From Virgibacillus aidingensis (GTDB taxonomy: Bacteria; Bacillota; Bacilli; Bacillales; Amphibacillaceae), in assembly GCF_010994035.1 (NCBI RefSeq), contig NZ_WIXN01000002.1, positions 186,001 through 250,000 on the forward strand: 64,000 nucleotides of DNA, read 5' to 3'. This document shows, in pieces, positions 1 through 8,656 of this stretch. The notes below the pieces were generated by a model. It saw nothing but the letters and a program-made list of their open reading frames with translations, did no database searches and was not told the origin of the DNA. Position 1 is the stretch's first letter, and each line of letters begins with the position of its first letter. Made by a program: the position numbers and the translations under genes.

Positions 1-611
1 GCACCTGCCTGAACAAGATCCGTCGCCACTTCTGCATTAACCAGACCACTTCCTGCCTCATTCTTCACTCCTGCCCCATGCATTTTCCCGGCAATGATGA
101 GGATGTCGTCCTGAAAAATTTCTTTCGTCAGCTTGACTGATTCTATAATAGCTGAATTGGTGACACCTGTTTTCGGATTACCGGTCAGGCAGATGAAATC
201 TGCGCCGAGTTGTTTTGCTTTTTCCAGTGATTCACGGTTTGCGGTACGTCCTTTTGGGATTTCCTCCAGCACCTCTGCATTGTCTGCTTCCGGATCAACC
301 GGCTCCAGATTGATACCGACAGGGCGGCCAACCAGTTTTTTCAGGTTCTTGATAACATGCTGCGGATGATCTGAAGGTATTCCTTCAATCTTCGGGTCAT
401 CCACATTAAATACATTTAATAAAATCATATCAGCTCCAAATGCAGCCGCAAATTCCGCATTCGACAACTCCGGAAAATATGGTCTTGTAGAACAAATTAC
501 CTCAGACAGCATAACCCTTCCTTCCGAAGCCTCAATTGCTTGTCTCAACTGCGTCCCATTCATATTTGCAAAATCAGACGCCGTACAATTCAATAACCGT
601 TTCATTTTCAT
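1..611 (-). CDS. TIM-barrel-like protein of the DUF7916 / 'PEP phosphonomutase-like' class, C-terminus beyond window
   Basis: The minus frame is open from ATG at 611 to the window edge, giving about 203 residues of an incomplete protein. It starts MKMKRLLNCTASDF and contains alternating strand-helix stretches such as GADMILLNVFNVDDP, RPVGINLEPVD, GADFICLTGNPKTG and ILIIAGKMHGAG, as expected of a TIM barrel. From memory this resembles a family usually named only by a DUF number or as phosphonomutase-like and often found near sugar PTS genes. No catalytic assignment is possible here. A second in-frame ATG lies two codons in. A palindrome at 664-678 lies in its upstream region. Confidence 0.6.
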   Translation of the reverse strand, partial: MKMKRLLNCTASDFANMNGTQLRQAIEASEGRVMLSEVICSTRPYFPELSNAEFAAAFGADMILLNVFNVDDPKIEGIPSDHPQHVIKNLKKLVGRPVGINLEPVDPEADNAEVLEEIPKGRTANRESLEKAKQLGADFICLTGNPKTGVTNSAIIESVKLTKEIFQDDILIIAGKMHGAGVKNEAGSGLVNAEVATDLVQAG

Positions 612-663
612 ATCAACCTTTCAGCAAGACGATAATTTCCTTCTTCACATTATTCCCCAACAG

Positions 664-678
664 TGGTACCTGATACCA
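664..678. promoter_or_regulatory. Possible operator palindrome
   Basis: TGGTACCTGATACCA has 5-bp arms TGGTA/TACCA around five bases. It sits about 53 bases upstream of the start at 611. Palindromes of this kind are typical of GntR/HutC-type operators, but no regulator gene is adjacent and the assignment is inference. Confidence 0.35.
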
Positions 679-913
679 TTTTACCTTCTTGGCAGGTATG
701 GAGATGGGATGGGGCTTTTTCGCATCATTAAATTCTTGCTTACCGATCACTTTTTATTGGCTGCCGCTGTAAATGGTCAGGAATACTTATCATTGAATCA
801 GCAAAACCTCTGTTGTAATCGCGGCAATTTTTTTCTGATATGTTTTGATTTTATCAGGTGCTGGCACCTGGTTGTAACCAGTCTCGGATATCTCAAAAAG
901 CGATTCTTCGTTG

Positions 914-1433
914 TTGACCGTCCTGAGAAATTGGCTCAAGGACGTCATGCAACAGAAGTACTGCGATGACCGACCTGAGAGCGTGGCTCAGGGTGGTCAT
1001 GATACATAATAGCTGCGTTGACCGACCCGAGAGCACCGCTCAGGGTGGTCATGATACAGAAAACCCGCGTTGACCGACTCGAGAGCGTCGATCAAGGTGG
1101 TCATGATACAGAAAACCCGCGTTGACAGACCCGAGAGCACCGCTCAGGGTGGTCATGAACAGAAATTGCTGCGTTGACCGACCTGAGCGCGCGGCTCAGG
1201 TCGGTCATGATACAGAAAACCCGCGTTGACAGACTCGAGAGCACCGCTCAGGGTGGTCATGATACAGAAAACCCGCGTTGACAGACTCGAGAGCGTGGCT
1301 CAGGGTGGTCATACAACATAAAACCTGCGTTGAACACCCTGAGAGCGCGGCTCAAGTAGGTCAAGGTACAAAATCCAACTGTTGACCGTCCCGACAATCT
1401 GTCCAGGAGACTTCAAGCACAGGCATTCCCTCG
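914..1433. repeat. 52-bp palindromic tandem repeat array 1 (10 units)
   Basis: Ten consecutive units start exactly 52 bases apart (914, 966, 1018, 1070, 1122, 1174, 1226, 1278, 1330, 1382). Each has a left arm like TTGACCGACCCGAG, about eight variable bases, and a right arm like CTCAGGGTGGTCATG, so the unit can form a hairpin. The remaining roughly 16 bases (ATACAGAAAACCCGCG type) are well conserved between central units and decay toward the ends. A partial eleventh unit begins at 1434. The period never slips although many bases are substituted. The same core, with a different linker, forms array 2 at 14949-15728. There are no unique spacers, so this is not CRISPR. Confidence 0.95.
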
Positions 1434-1578
1434 CTGACCGCTCCAATAACTCTTTTTAGTGGAAGGGGGCATACTTATTTGCGATCATTTTACCGACCAA
1501 CGTTTTTCAGAACCAGGATAAGCTATACCATCCTGGATATTGATTCCCTATTTATGCTAATGAACCTGCCTCAAATGA

Positions 1579-2601
1579 TTATTCCGGTATGGATATCACA
1601 ATTTTCCCCGATAAACTCCCCTGGTCCATTTTATCACTGGCTTCCTCGATCTTCTCCAGCGGAAAAACACTATCAATTTTAGGTTTTAGTTTATGGTTGC
1701 TGTAAAAGGATAACATATCCTTAAACTCTGCCGGGTTCCCCATCGTTGTCCCATGGATCTCCATTTGTTTAAAGAAAATCCGCGGCATGACCACATTGTT
1801 GACAGGCCCGCGTGTAGCACCAAAGGAAACAATCTTACTGGCGGGTTTGGCAAGGCTGATTAAATCGTTAAACGTTTCTCCGCCAATACTATCAATGCTC
1901 ACGTCCGCTCCGCCTGACAACTCTTTTAGTTCTTTCACCCAGTTGTCCGATGTGTAATTCACTCCCCCGAAAGCCCCATCCTTTACAGCATTTTCAATTT
2001 TTGCATCACTGCTCGATGTGACGTACACCTTCGCCCCTTTGGCAGCAGCTATCTGCAGGGCAAAGTTCGCTACCCCGCCGCCAATACCCGGAATAATGAC
2101 GGTGTCGCCCTCCTTCACTTTTCCTTTCGTAACTACCGCCCGGTAAGCTGTCAATCCTCCAAGCGGCAGTGCAGCAGCTTCCTCAAAGGAAAGATGCTCC
2201 GGTTTCGGAAACACATTCTCTGCGGGAACTGTCACATACTGGGCAAAGGTACCATTCCTTGGGACACCCAATATGGATTGTTTTTTTGAGGGAAAATCCG
2301 GATTATCCCCCCAGTCCATCTGCGGATTGACTACCACTTTATTTCCTTTTTCAAATCCCTGTACACCTTCTCCCACTGCTTCCACGATGCCCGCTCCGTC
2401 GCTTCCCGGAATAGATGGCACTTCAATGCCCGGATAGGCACCATACCGGATAAATACATCTCTTCTGTTTAAAGCCGCGTTACGCAGACGGATGAGCACT
2501 TCTCCTTTACGGGGTTGGGGTGTTTCCACTTCTTCCACATATAAAGGCGCTTTTCTGTCCTCACCGAACTGCACTTTATCTTTCAGCACAACCGCTTTCA
2601 T
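1579..2601 (-). CDS. Zinc-independent MDR-family oxidoreductase (quinone-reductase-like)
   Basis: This 340-residue protein is a medium-chain dehydrogenase/reductase. The N-terminal GroES-like half has VLIRLRNAALNRRD and IPGSDGAGIVEAVGEG. The Rossmann half has the nucleotide loop IIPGIGGGVANFALQIA followed by a strand typical of NAD(P) binding. The Cys ligands of zinc-dependent alcohol dehydrogenases are absent, which points to NAD(P)H:quinone or enoyl reductase chemistry; the substrate is unknown. I chose ATG at 2601 because GGGAGAGG lies just upstream; an in-frame extension to 2634 has no such site. It is co-directional with the small membrane gene at 2647-2880. Confidence 0.85.
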   Translation of the reverse strand: MKAVVLKDKVQFGEDRKAPLYVEEVETPQPRKGEVLIRLRNAALNRRDVFIRYGAYPGIEVPSIPGSDGAGIVEAVGEGVQGFEKGNKVVVNPQMDWGDNPDFPSKKQSILGVPRNGTFAQYVTVPAENVFPKPEHLSFEEAAALPLGGLTAYRAVVTKGKVKEGDTVIIPGIGGGVANFALQIAAAKGAKVYVTSSSDAKIENAVKDGAFGGVNYTSDNWVKELKELSGGADVSIDSIGGETFNDLISLAKPASKIVSFGATRGPVNNVVMPRIFFKQMEIHGTTMGNPAEFKDMLSFYSNHKLKPKIDSVFPLEKIEEASDKMDQGSLSGKIVISIPE

Positions 2602-2646
2602 TTTACCTCTCCCCCAGTCTAAATGTTTTTGCACTTTTACTGAAAT

Positions 2647-2880
2647 CTACCCTGCATAAAAGTAATATACCAGGACAAACAACCCTAAAATAAAACCAAC
2701 TGCCGCATAGGCAAGTCCCTGCTCCGTTTTCCTCGCCTCATAGATCCCGGCGGCGGAAATCACCAATGCGCCGGCAGCTAAAAGTGGTGTAATTGGTGCT
2801 TCTATAATAAATGTAGAGATGGCACCCAGAATCAACCCTGCAATGGCCCAATAATTTGTTTTCGCTTTGTTCTCCGCCAT
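2647..2880 (-). CDS. Small two- to three-helix membrane protein
   Basis: This 77-residue protein begins MAENKAKTNYWAIAG and is mostly hydrophobic. A first segment lies around residues 10-25, a second around 28-45 and a third near the C-terminus (VGFILGLFVLVYYF). AAAGGTG precedes ATG at 2880, which I prefer over the upstream in-frame start at 2901. It resembles small DUF4190-type integral membrane proteins, but I do not assign a function. It ends 45 bases before the MDR gene and may be cotranscribed with it. Confidence 0.65.
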   Translation of the reverse strand: MAENKAKTNYWAIAGLILGAISTFIIEAPITPLLAAGALVISAAGIYEARKTEQGLAYAAVGFILGLFVLVYYFYAG

Positions 2881-3212
2881 ACTTTCAACACCTTTATCCA
2901 TATTTTGCTGATCTGATTTTATAGGCTATTATACCATTCCCCTCTTGCAGGAAAAAAGAAAAGCAGGATTTTCCAGGGACTGTAATAGTATTTTAAATCT
3001 ACTGAAATAACCATATAAATCTCCTTGTCATTTTTGCATAGCCGCGTTCCATACGCTGTGGTTTTCCCAGCATTGCCCGCCAAAAGAGTACAAATTTTCC
3101 GTTCTGCCATACATGCAGCCAGTTAAAATCCTGCAGCAAAGCTTGAGCGGCACCACTTTTCCCTATACTGTCCGGTAAATACCCGATTAAAAGATTTAAT
3201 AAATTTCACAGG

Positions 3213-3244
3213 AAAAAGCCCTCATAACCGCATGGTATGAGGGC
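3213..3244 (-). terminator. Intrinsic terminator of the namZ-like gene
   Basis: On the minus strand GCCCTCATA (3244-3236) pairs with TATGAGGGC (3226-3218), and TTTTTCC follows. It lies 19 bases past the stop at 3263. The rest of the gene-free stretch 2881-3262 shows nothing recognisable. Confidence 0.85.
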
Positions 3245-3262
3245 GTGTGCTTTTCCTTTTTA

Positions 3263-5128
3263 TCAATGCATTACATCAATCACTATTCTTGAAGAGAAAT
3301 CCGGTGTTTCATATTCTATATTATCCTGTTCCAGGTTTAATACGGCAACAAACATATCGTCTTCCTCGGCATAATCCACCGATGATATGGCCGGACTATT
3401 TGCAATTTCAATGGTTCCTCCTTCTTCATCCAGATCACCGGCAATTTCACCGTATGGGATTTCCACCCTTAGATTGCCTTCCTCTTCCGTAATTTCATGA
3501 TTATTAATCGTTTTGTTTAAATCCAAAACTATTCTTGTATATCCCGGATGGATGCCGTAGCGTATGTTTTCCACGTAGGTAGCGGAAACTTCCACTTCCC
3601 TGCTGGCTTCAAAATCACCATATACAGCAGTAACTGTACCTGTCCCTTCATTTTCGCCATGAAACACGCCATCTTCCACATAGCCAATATCATTGGATAC
3701 TGTCCATTCGATTTCGGAAGGATCGATATCCAGCGCTTCACCGTGCTGGTCATAACCCTTTACCGTTAAATCAACTTCCTGTCCGACAGAAGCCGTCAGA
3801 TCCAATGGCAGAATACCCAGTACGCCATCCGGCTGATATGGCTGTGCTCCGCTGTCATATGGCGGATACATTAAATATTGATTCCGCACCTCATCTACCC
3901 AGGTATCTAGCTCATCCTCCCAGGAGGCGATAATCTCGTCCACCGGCACGTCATCCATGATCATGTCCGGGACCTCCGGATCGCCAATCAGGTTTGCATA
4001 ACTAGGTGTCATTTCAAACTCTTCCGGGTTTTGATCCCGCATGGCATCTACTAGATTCAGACCCAGCTCCACGAGGTCTATTTCGGCAGGATCGTCGATA
4101 TGAACCTGCACTCCGCCGACCAATTCACCTTCATATTTACTAAACATTGGAGTGAAATAAGCTGACCTGAACTTTACACCATCTATTTCACGATTATTCA
4201 TTTCTGCTGCCAGAGTCTCTCCCTGGATCCAAGGAGCACCAAGCAATTCGAATGGCTTGGTTGTGCCAAGCCCGGTAGATAATGATGTATCATCCACCAG
4301 TTCCGTTCCGGCATATAAGTAGGCTGTTTCTTTCGTTGGAATGTTAGGCGAAGTCAGCACCCAGGGCAGTTCTGTGTCCTCAAAATGCATATCGCGTTTC
4401 CATCCATCCATTTCAGCTACTTTCAAATTAACGCCCATGCTGTATTCATGATTCCACATGACAGCCAGTTCACCAACTGTCATCCCATGTCTGACAGGCA
4501 GCAAAAACCTCCCCATAAAGCTTACTGTGTCTTCAGAACGTACCGGCCCTTCCACCCTTGATCCGCCGATAGGGTTCGGCCTGTCAAGCACAATTACTTC
4601 TTTATCATGCGCTGCCGCCGCTTCCATGACGAATCCAAGCGTATAAATATAGGTGTACACATTCGATCCAATGTCCTGGATATCATATAACAGTACATCC
4701 ACGTCCTCAAGCATCTCTTCCGTCGGCACCCAGGTAGGACCATATAGGCTGTATACAGGCAGGCCTGTCTCTTCATCTACATACGATTCTACATATTCTC
4801 CTGCCTCACGGTCTCCTCTTATTCCGTGCTCGGGACCATATAATGCCGTCAGCTCTACATCAGGATGGTCGTACAGCAGATCAATGCTGCTTTTGAGTTC
4901 CGTTGATACACCGGTCATATTGGTTACCAGCCCGACCTGTTTGCCCTCAACCCAATCGAGATGATCATTCATTAATACTTCGATTCCCGGGGTCACGCGC
5001 TGATTTCCTTTATTACCCTGATTTTTATTATTGTCCGTTGCATTCGAGCTTGTCTCTGAAGACGAAACAGCAAGTACAAAAAATACCATTACCAGTGAAA
5101 CTATCATGACAGTCTTCCACGTTCTCAC
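3263..5128 (-). CDS. namZ: Secreted NamZ-type exo-beta-N-acetylmuramidase (DUF1343) with BIG and AMIN-like tails
   Basis: The 621-residue product starts with a membrane-spanning signal segment (MIVSLVMVFFVLAV) and a Ser/Asn-rich linker. Residues about 45-390 form the DUF1343 domain: GIEVLMNDHLDWVEGKQVG, LTALYGPEHGIRGDREAGE, VLLYDIQDIGSNVYTYI and IVLDRPNPIGG. DUF1343 proteins of the YbbC/NamZ type release MurNAc from non-reducing ends of glycan chains. Behind it come a bacterial Ig-like (BIG2) domain (about 430-510) and an AMIN-like beta domain (about 515-621), both likely wall-binding. GTG at 5128 sits 9 bases after GGAGGA; a GTG at 5137 overlaps that site. The protein is strongly acidic. The neighbouring amino-sugar operon fits a salvage role. 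Confidence 0.85.
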   Translation of the reverse strand: MRTWKTVMIVSLVMVFFVLAVSSSETSSNATDNNKNQGNKGNQRVTPGIEVLMNDHLDWVEGKQVGLVTNMTGVSTELKSSIDLLYDHPDVELTALYGPEHGIRGDREAGEYVESYVDEETGLPVYSLYGPTWVPTEEMLEDVDVLLYDIQDIGSNVYTYIYTLGFVMEAAAAHDKEVIVLDRPNPIGGSRVEGPVRSEDTVSFMGRFLLPVRHGMTVGELAVMWNHEYSMGVNLKVAEMDGWKRDMHFEDTELPWVLTSPNIPTKETAYLYAGTELVDDTSLSTGLGTTKPFELLGAPWIQGETLAAEMNNREIDGVKFRSAYFTPMFSKYEGELVGGVQVHIDDPAEIDLVELGLNLVDAMRDQNPEEFEMTPSYANLIGDPEVPDMIMDDVPVDEIIASWEDELDTWVDEVRNQYLMYPPYDSGAQPYQPDGVLGILPLDLTASVGQEVDLTVKGYDQHGEALDIDPSEIEWTVSNDIGYVEDGVFHGENEGTGTVTAVYGDFEASREVEVSATYVENIRYGIHPGYTRIVLDLNKTINNHEITEEEGNLRVEIPYGEIAGDLDEEGGTIEIANSPAISSVDYAEEDDMFVAVLNLEQDNIEYETPDFSSRIVIDVMH

Positions 5129-5622
5129 ATAAAACACTCCTCCGCCATTTTTTTCGAATAACGCTTAAGACCCCTCAGCCCCGCGGCAGGTTGCATTCCG
5201 GAAGCAGATTCTATGCTGTGATGACAGTCATTGCATGATCTTTTGCCTGAACCATTAACACACCAGGATTTATTCACTTCGCCATCCAGGTTTTAATATT
5301 CTGAAATTAAGTCGCATTTATATTTCCTGTTAATGATCCGATCCCTATATTATCCATGAAATAAAAAAATTCACCCTTACCCTTCACCACCTTACGCTTG
5401 TAAAATTCAGGATAATAATGTGAATTTCTAAGTTGTTTCCACTGTCAAATTGTATATAAAATTATAACATCACTTTATGGCGAAAAAAAGGTGAATCAGT
5501 AACATACTGGAAAAACAGTAATAAAGTATTAAAGATACATAGGACCTCCCGGAAATATCTTAGGAGAATAGTCCGGAAATCATAGTACTCTACCCTTTCT
5601 GAACATAAGCCATTCCGGCAGA
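5129..5622. other. Gene-free region upstream of namZ
   Basis: No gene is seen. ATGACAGTCAT at 5221-5231 is a perfect inverted repeat and may be an operator for the namZ-like gene. An AAATTCAC/GTGAATTT pair at about 5366-5427 is the only other structure. I could not fix a promoter with confidence. Confidence 0.4.
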
Positions 5623-6231
5623 TCAATCCGCTTCCTGATTTAATTTTAATCCATGTAATTTGCTTAAAATGAAATAGACGGATACATACCCGATCAGTGA
5701 CACCGTGCAAAGAAAGAACAAAATAGGCAAGTAGAATGACAACAGCAGAATGCATACAATAACAAGCATTACGGCTATAGACTTTAACGGCTGAAAAAAG
5801 ACGAGCAGAAAGCTGTTTTTGAAGAGCTCCTTTCCATTAAATGTCATATGAACATGAACTGCAGTCAAATGAAGCAGAAACAGTATATATATCGTCAGCA
5901 TCATGCTTACAGCTGCGAAAACAAGAAGCTCCAAAACGGAAGAACCGGAAATGAAATAATACTGGGACAGGCTGATGAAAATAATAATTAAAGGTATACC
6001 CGCCAGATTTGATCTCCAGAACTCCTTTTTAATTTCTTTAAAAAACCTGCGGATCAGGCTGTCAGACCCTCTAAAGAATTTTCCTCTTATACATGCGAAT
6101 AAAGCAACAGTGGAAGGAATAATTGTAATAACAGGCAGACAGGCAGCCATCCAAAGAAACTGCAAAATAACTATACTTGTTATTTCATCCAATATTTTAT
6201 AAAACCTGGAATCTATCACGGACAATTTCAC
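5623..6231 (-). CDS. YesL/DUF624-family membrane protein
   Basis: This 202-residue protein has about five hydrophobic helices. It opens with a short cytosolic segment and a helix in IVILQFLWMAACLPVITI, typical of the YesL (DUF624) family. Members usually sit beside carbohydrate ABC transporters of the MsmEFG/LplABC type and are thought to assist or regulate uptake; the biochemical role is not established. Here it is divergent from the kinase-GH4-ABC operon that begins at 6329, which supports a link to that transporter. Confidence 0.75.
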   Translation of the reverse strand: MKLSVIDSRFYKILDEITSIVILQFLWMAACLPVITIIPSTVALFACIRGKFFRGSDSLIRRFFKEIKKEFWRSNLAGIPLIIIFISLSQYYFISGSSVLELLVFAAVSMMLTIYILFLLHLTAVHVHMTFNGKELFKNSFLLVFFQPLKSIAVMLVIVCILLLSFYLPILFFLCTVSLIGYVSVYFILSKLHGLKLNQEAD

Positions 6232-6328
6232 ACCACCCTATTAAAAAGTCATGACAAGTATATTCTGCCCATTGGGATTTCAGAACATCTATAAATAGTT
6301 TTACAAAATAATAGAAAGAGGTGAAGAA

Positions 6329-7315
6329 GTGTCCTACTATCTTGGCGTTGACGGAGGAGGAACAAAAACACTGGCAATCGTTACCGATGAATATGGCATG
6401 GTAATCGGGGTTGGGGCGGGTGGAAACAGCAACCACCAAATCAGCCGGGAAAATGCAGAGGCAGCATTAAAGAAAGCAACAGATGAAGCGCTCCTCTCTT
6501 CCGGGATAGAACAAAGCATGCTTTCCAGCTCCTGTTTTGGTCTGGCTGGAGCAGATACCACCCAAGACATTGTTATAATAAAATCCATCCTTCGCAAATT
6601 GGGATTTGAAAACTGCATGATTTACAATGACGGATTAATTGCCCTTAAAGCAGCAGATGCTTCCTTTTTTGGTATGACGCTTATTTGCGGAACAGCAACA
6701 AATGCGATCGGCAGAGATCATGAAGGAAATATTCATCAAGTGGGCGGGTTTGGTTATAATTTTGGGGATTTTGGCGGCGGACATCATTTATCCAAAGAAA
6801 TTTTCAGACTGGTTATTCGCAGTGCAGAAGGCAGAGAGCCAAAAACATTGCTGTCAGACCTTGTCTTAAATGAACTCGGTTTTAAGCATATCAGTGAAAT
6901 GTATGAATACTATCTTATAAACAAGAAAAGTATTCCTGTCCATTTGACGCCCCTGCTTTTTGAAGCAGGAGAGCAAGGTGATGAACCTGCCATACGTTTA
7001 ATAGAAAAACAGGCAGCTGAACTCGTTTTATCCGCGGAAGCGCTGGCCGGGAAAATGAAGCTGTCAGCAAAACCGTTCACTTTAGTGCTGGCCGGCAGCG
7101 TCATCACCAAGTCAAAAAGGGATCTCATGTATCATGCCTTTTTGTCCAAGCTCCGTCATTCACATCTAAATGCAAATGTAACAAAGTTGAAAACAGAACC
7201 GGTCATCGGCTCGGCGTTACTGGCCATTGGGAAAAATGCCGATAATGGGAAAGTAAAACAACACCTGATGCAATCATTACACTCAGCTATGAAAGGCAGT
7301 GATTTGGATGGATAA
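6329..7315 (+). CDS. BadF/BadG-type amino-sugar kinase (GlcNAc/MurNAc kinase-like)
   Basis: This 328-residue protein has the actin-like ATPase motifs of the BadF/BadG/BcrA family: phosphate-1 loop GVDGGGTKT near residue 7, phosphate-2 loop CGTATNAIG near 130 and adenosine loop LAGSVITKS near 255. Family members include N-acetylglucosamine kinases and the clostridial GlcNAc/MurNAc kinase MurK. The GTG start follows AGAAAGAGGTGAAG at a normal distance. Its stop overlaps the GH4 start by 8 bases (ATGGATAA), so the two are translationally coupled. Phosphorylating an imported sugar or disaccharide before GH4 cleavage is the simplest reading; the substrate is inference. Confidence 0.85.
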   Translation: MSYYLGVDGGGTKTLAIVTDEYGMVIGVGAGGNSNHQISRENAEAALKKATDEALLSSGIEQSMLSSSCFGLAGADTTQDIVIIKSILRKLGFENCMIYNDGLIALKAADASFFGMTLICGTATNAIGRDHEGNIHQVGGFGYNFGDFGGGHHLSKEIFRLVIRSAEGREPKTLLSDLVLNELGFKHISEMYEYYLINKKSIPVHLTPLLFEAGEQGDEPAIRLIEKQAAELVLSAEALAGKMKLSAKPFTLVLAGSVITKSKRDLMYHAFLSKLRHSHLNANVTKLKTEPVIGSALLAIGKNADNGKVKQHLMQSLHSAMKGSDLDG

Positions 7316-8621
7316 AACGAAAATTGCCGTAATTGGCGGCGGCTCTTCGTATACGCCTGAACTAATAGAAGGATTAATTTCACATGCCACCCATCTCTCT
7401 TTGGAAGAAGTCTGGCTGTGTGACATTGAAGAAGGCAAAGAAAAAATGGATATTATTTATTATTTAGCGAATAGAATGGTGAAAAAGGCAGGCCGTCCTT
7501 TTAAAGTATTTGCCACTTTTGACAGAAGGAAGGCCATTGAAAATGCTGATTTTGTTATTACTCAGATTCGCGTTGGACAGCTGCAAATGAGAAAACAGGA
7601 TGAATACATTCCGATCAGGCACGGCTTAATCGGCCAGGAAACAACCGGGGCAGGCGGCTTCATGAAAGCGCTCCGGACAATTCCTGTAATACTAGATATA
7701 TGCAGGGACATAGAAGAACTGGCACCAGATGCATGGCTGCTTCACTTCACCAACCCTGCAGGCATTATTACGGAGGCATCATTAAAGTACAGCAATGTAA
7801 AAACGGTCGGCTTGTGCAATAACCCCATTAATTTTTATAAAACATTCGCTCAATACTACGGAGTATCCATGGATGCCGTCAGTATCGATTTTGCCGGGAT
7901 TAACCATTTGAATTGGATTGTAGACTTTTTTATAAACGGTGAATCGAAATTGCAGGACGTGTTATCAGGCAGGAAAAAAACGTATCAGGCAGAAAATATT
8001 CCGGCTTTTGATTGGGATTCCGGATTTCTGCAAAGCCTGGGGGCAATCCCATCCGGATATCACCGTTATTATTACCAGAAAGATATGATCTTGCACAAAC
8101 AAAAAGAAGAGCTCAAAAAAGGGACAACCCGGGCAGATGAGGTGATGAAGCTTGAGAAGGAGCTCTTTCAGACATATGCCGATACAAAACTGGAAGAAAA
8201 GCCGGAATCCTTGGAAAAAAGAGGGGGTGCTTTCTATTCGGAAGCGGCCGTAAATCTGATTACATCCATTTATTTAAACACAGGAAATATTCATACCGTC
8301 AATGTGCGAAACAATGGGGCTATTTCCTGCCTGCCTGATGATGCATGTGTGGAAGTGAATTGTATGGTGGAAAAACACCGTATTGTTCCTTTACAAGTGG
8401 AGGAGCGGAAGATTTCCCCGCAAATAAGAGGCCTTTTGCAGGCAGTCAATGCTTATGAGGAGCTGACAGTAGAGGCAGCTGTTCACGGTGACAGGGGGAA
8501 AGCCATCCAGGCCTTAACCCTGCACCCGCTGATCGGTTCGTTCGAAAAGGCGGACAGGGTGATGCATGACTTGTTTGAGGCGAACAAGCCTCATTTGAAA
8601 ACTTTTTTCGAAGACAGTTAA
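7308..8621 (+). CDS. GH4 family NAD-dependent 6-phospho-glycosidase
   Basis: The 437-residue product starts MDKTKIAVIGGGSSYTPEL, the Rossmann NAD loop of glycoside hydrolase family 4. Metal-binding Cys lies in VGLCNNPINF and His in GINHLNW. The segment TGAGGFMKALRTIPVI is typical of the 6-phospho-beta-glucosidase branch (LicH/BglT). GH4 enzymes work by NAD-assisted redox elimination and usually need a 6-phosphorylated substrate and a divalent metal. No PTS gene is adjacent; instead a kinase precedes it and an ABC importer follows, so the phosphate probably comes from the kinase. I chose ATG 7308 over GTG 7299. Confidence 0.88.
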   Translation: MDKTKIAVIGGGSSYTPELIEGLISHATHLSLEEVWLCDIEEGKEKMDIIYYLANRMVKKAGRPFKVFATFDRRKAIENADFVITQIRVGQLQMRKQDEYIPIRHGLIGQETTGAGGFMKALRTIPVILDICRDIEELAPDAWLLHFTNPAGIITEASLKYSNVKTVGLCNNPINFYKTFAQYYGVSMDAVSIDFAGINHLNWIVDFFINGESKLQDVLSGRKKTYQAENIPAFDWDSGFLQSLGAIPSGYHRYYYQKDMILHKQKEELKKGTTRADEVMKLEKELFQTYADTKLEEKPESLEKRGGAFYSEAAVNLITSIYLNTGNIHTVNVRNNGAISCLPDDACVEVNCMVEKHRIVPLQVEERKISPQIRGLLQAVNAYEELTVEAAVHGDRGKAIQALTLHPLIGSFEKADRVMHDLFEANKPHLKTFFEDS

Positions 8622-8656
8622 TTTAGGATGTTTATTATAAGAGGGGGTTTACATTT

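Larger units (their letters stand above)
612..1578. other. Gene-free region holding tandem repeat array 1
   Basis: No credible gene is seen in this 967-base stretch. It holds a 15-bp palindrome (664-678), two small inverted repeats (855-870, arms CAGGTGC/GCACCTG, and 868-881, arms CTGGTT/AACCAG) and the 52-bp tandem array at 914-1433. The short open frames here lack ribosome-binding sites and follow the repeat period. Confidence 0.7.

Noticed and set aside
914-1433. CRISPR array
   Set aside because: The 52-bp units are conserved along their whole length, linkers included; there are no unique spacers and no cas genes in the window.
2919-3110. 63-residue minus-strand frame
   Set aside because: It has no ribosome-binding site, an odd mixed composition and no recognisable family. 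It lies in the upstream region of the 77-residue gene.
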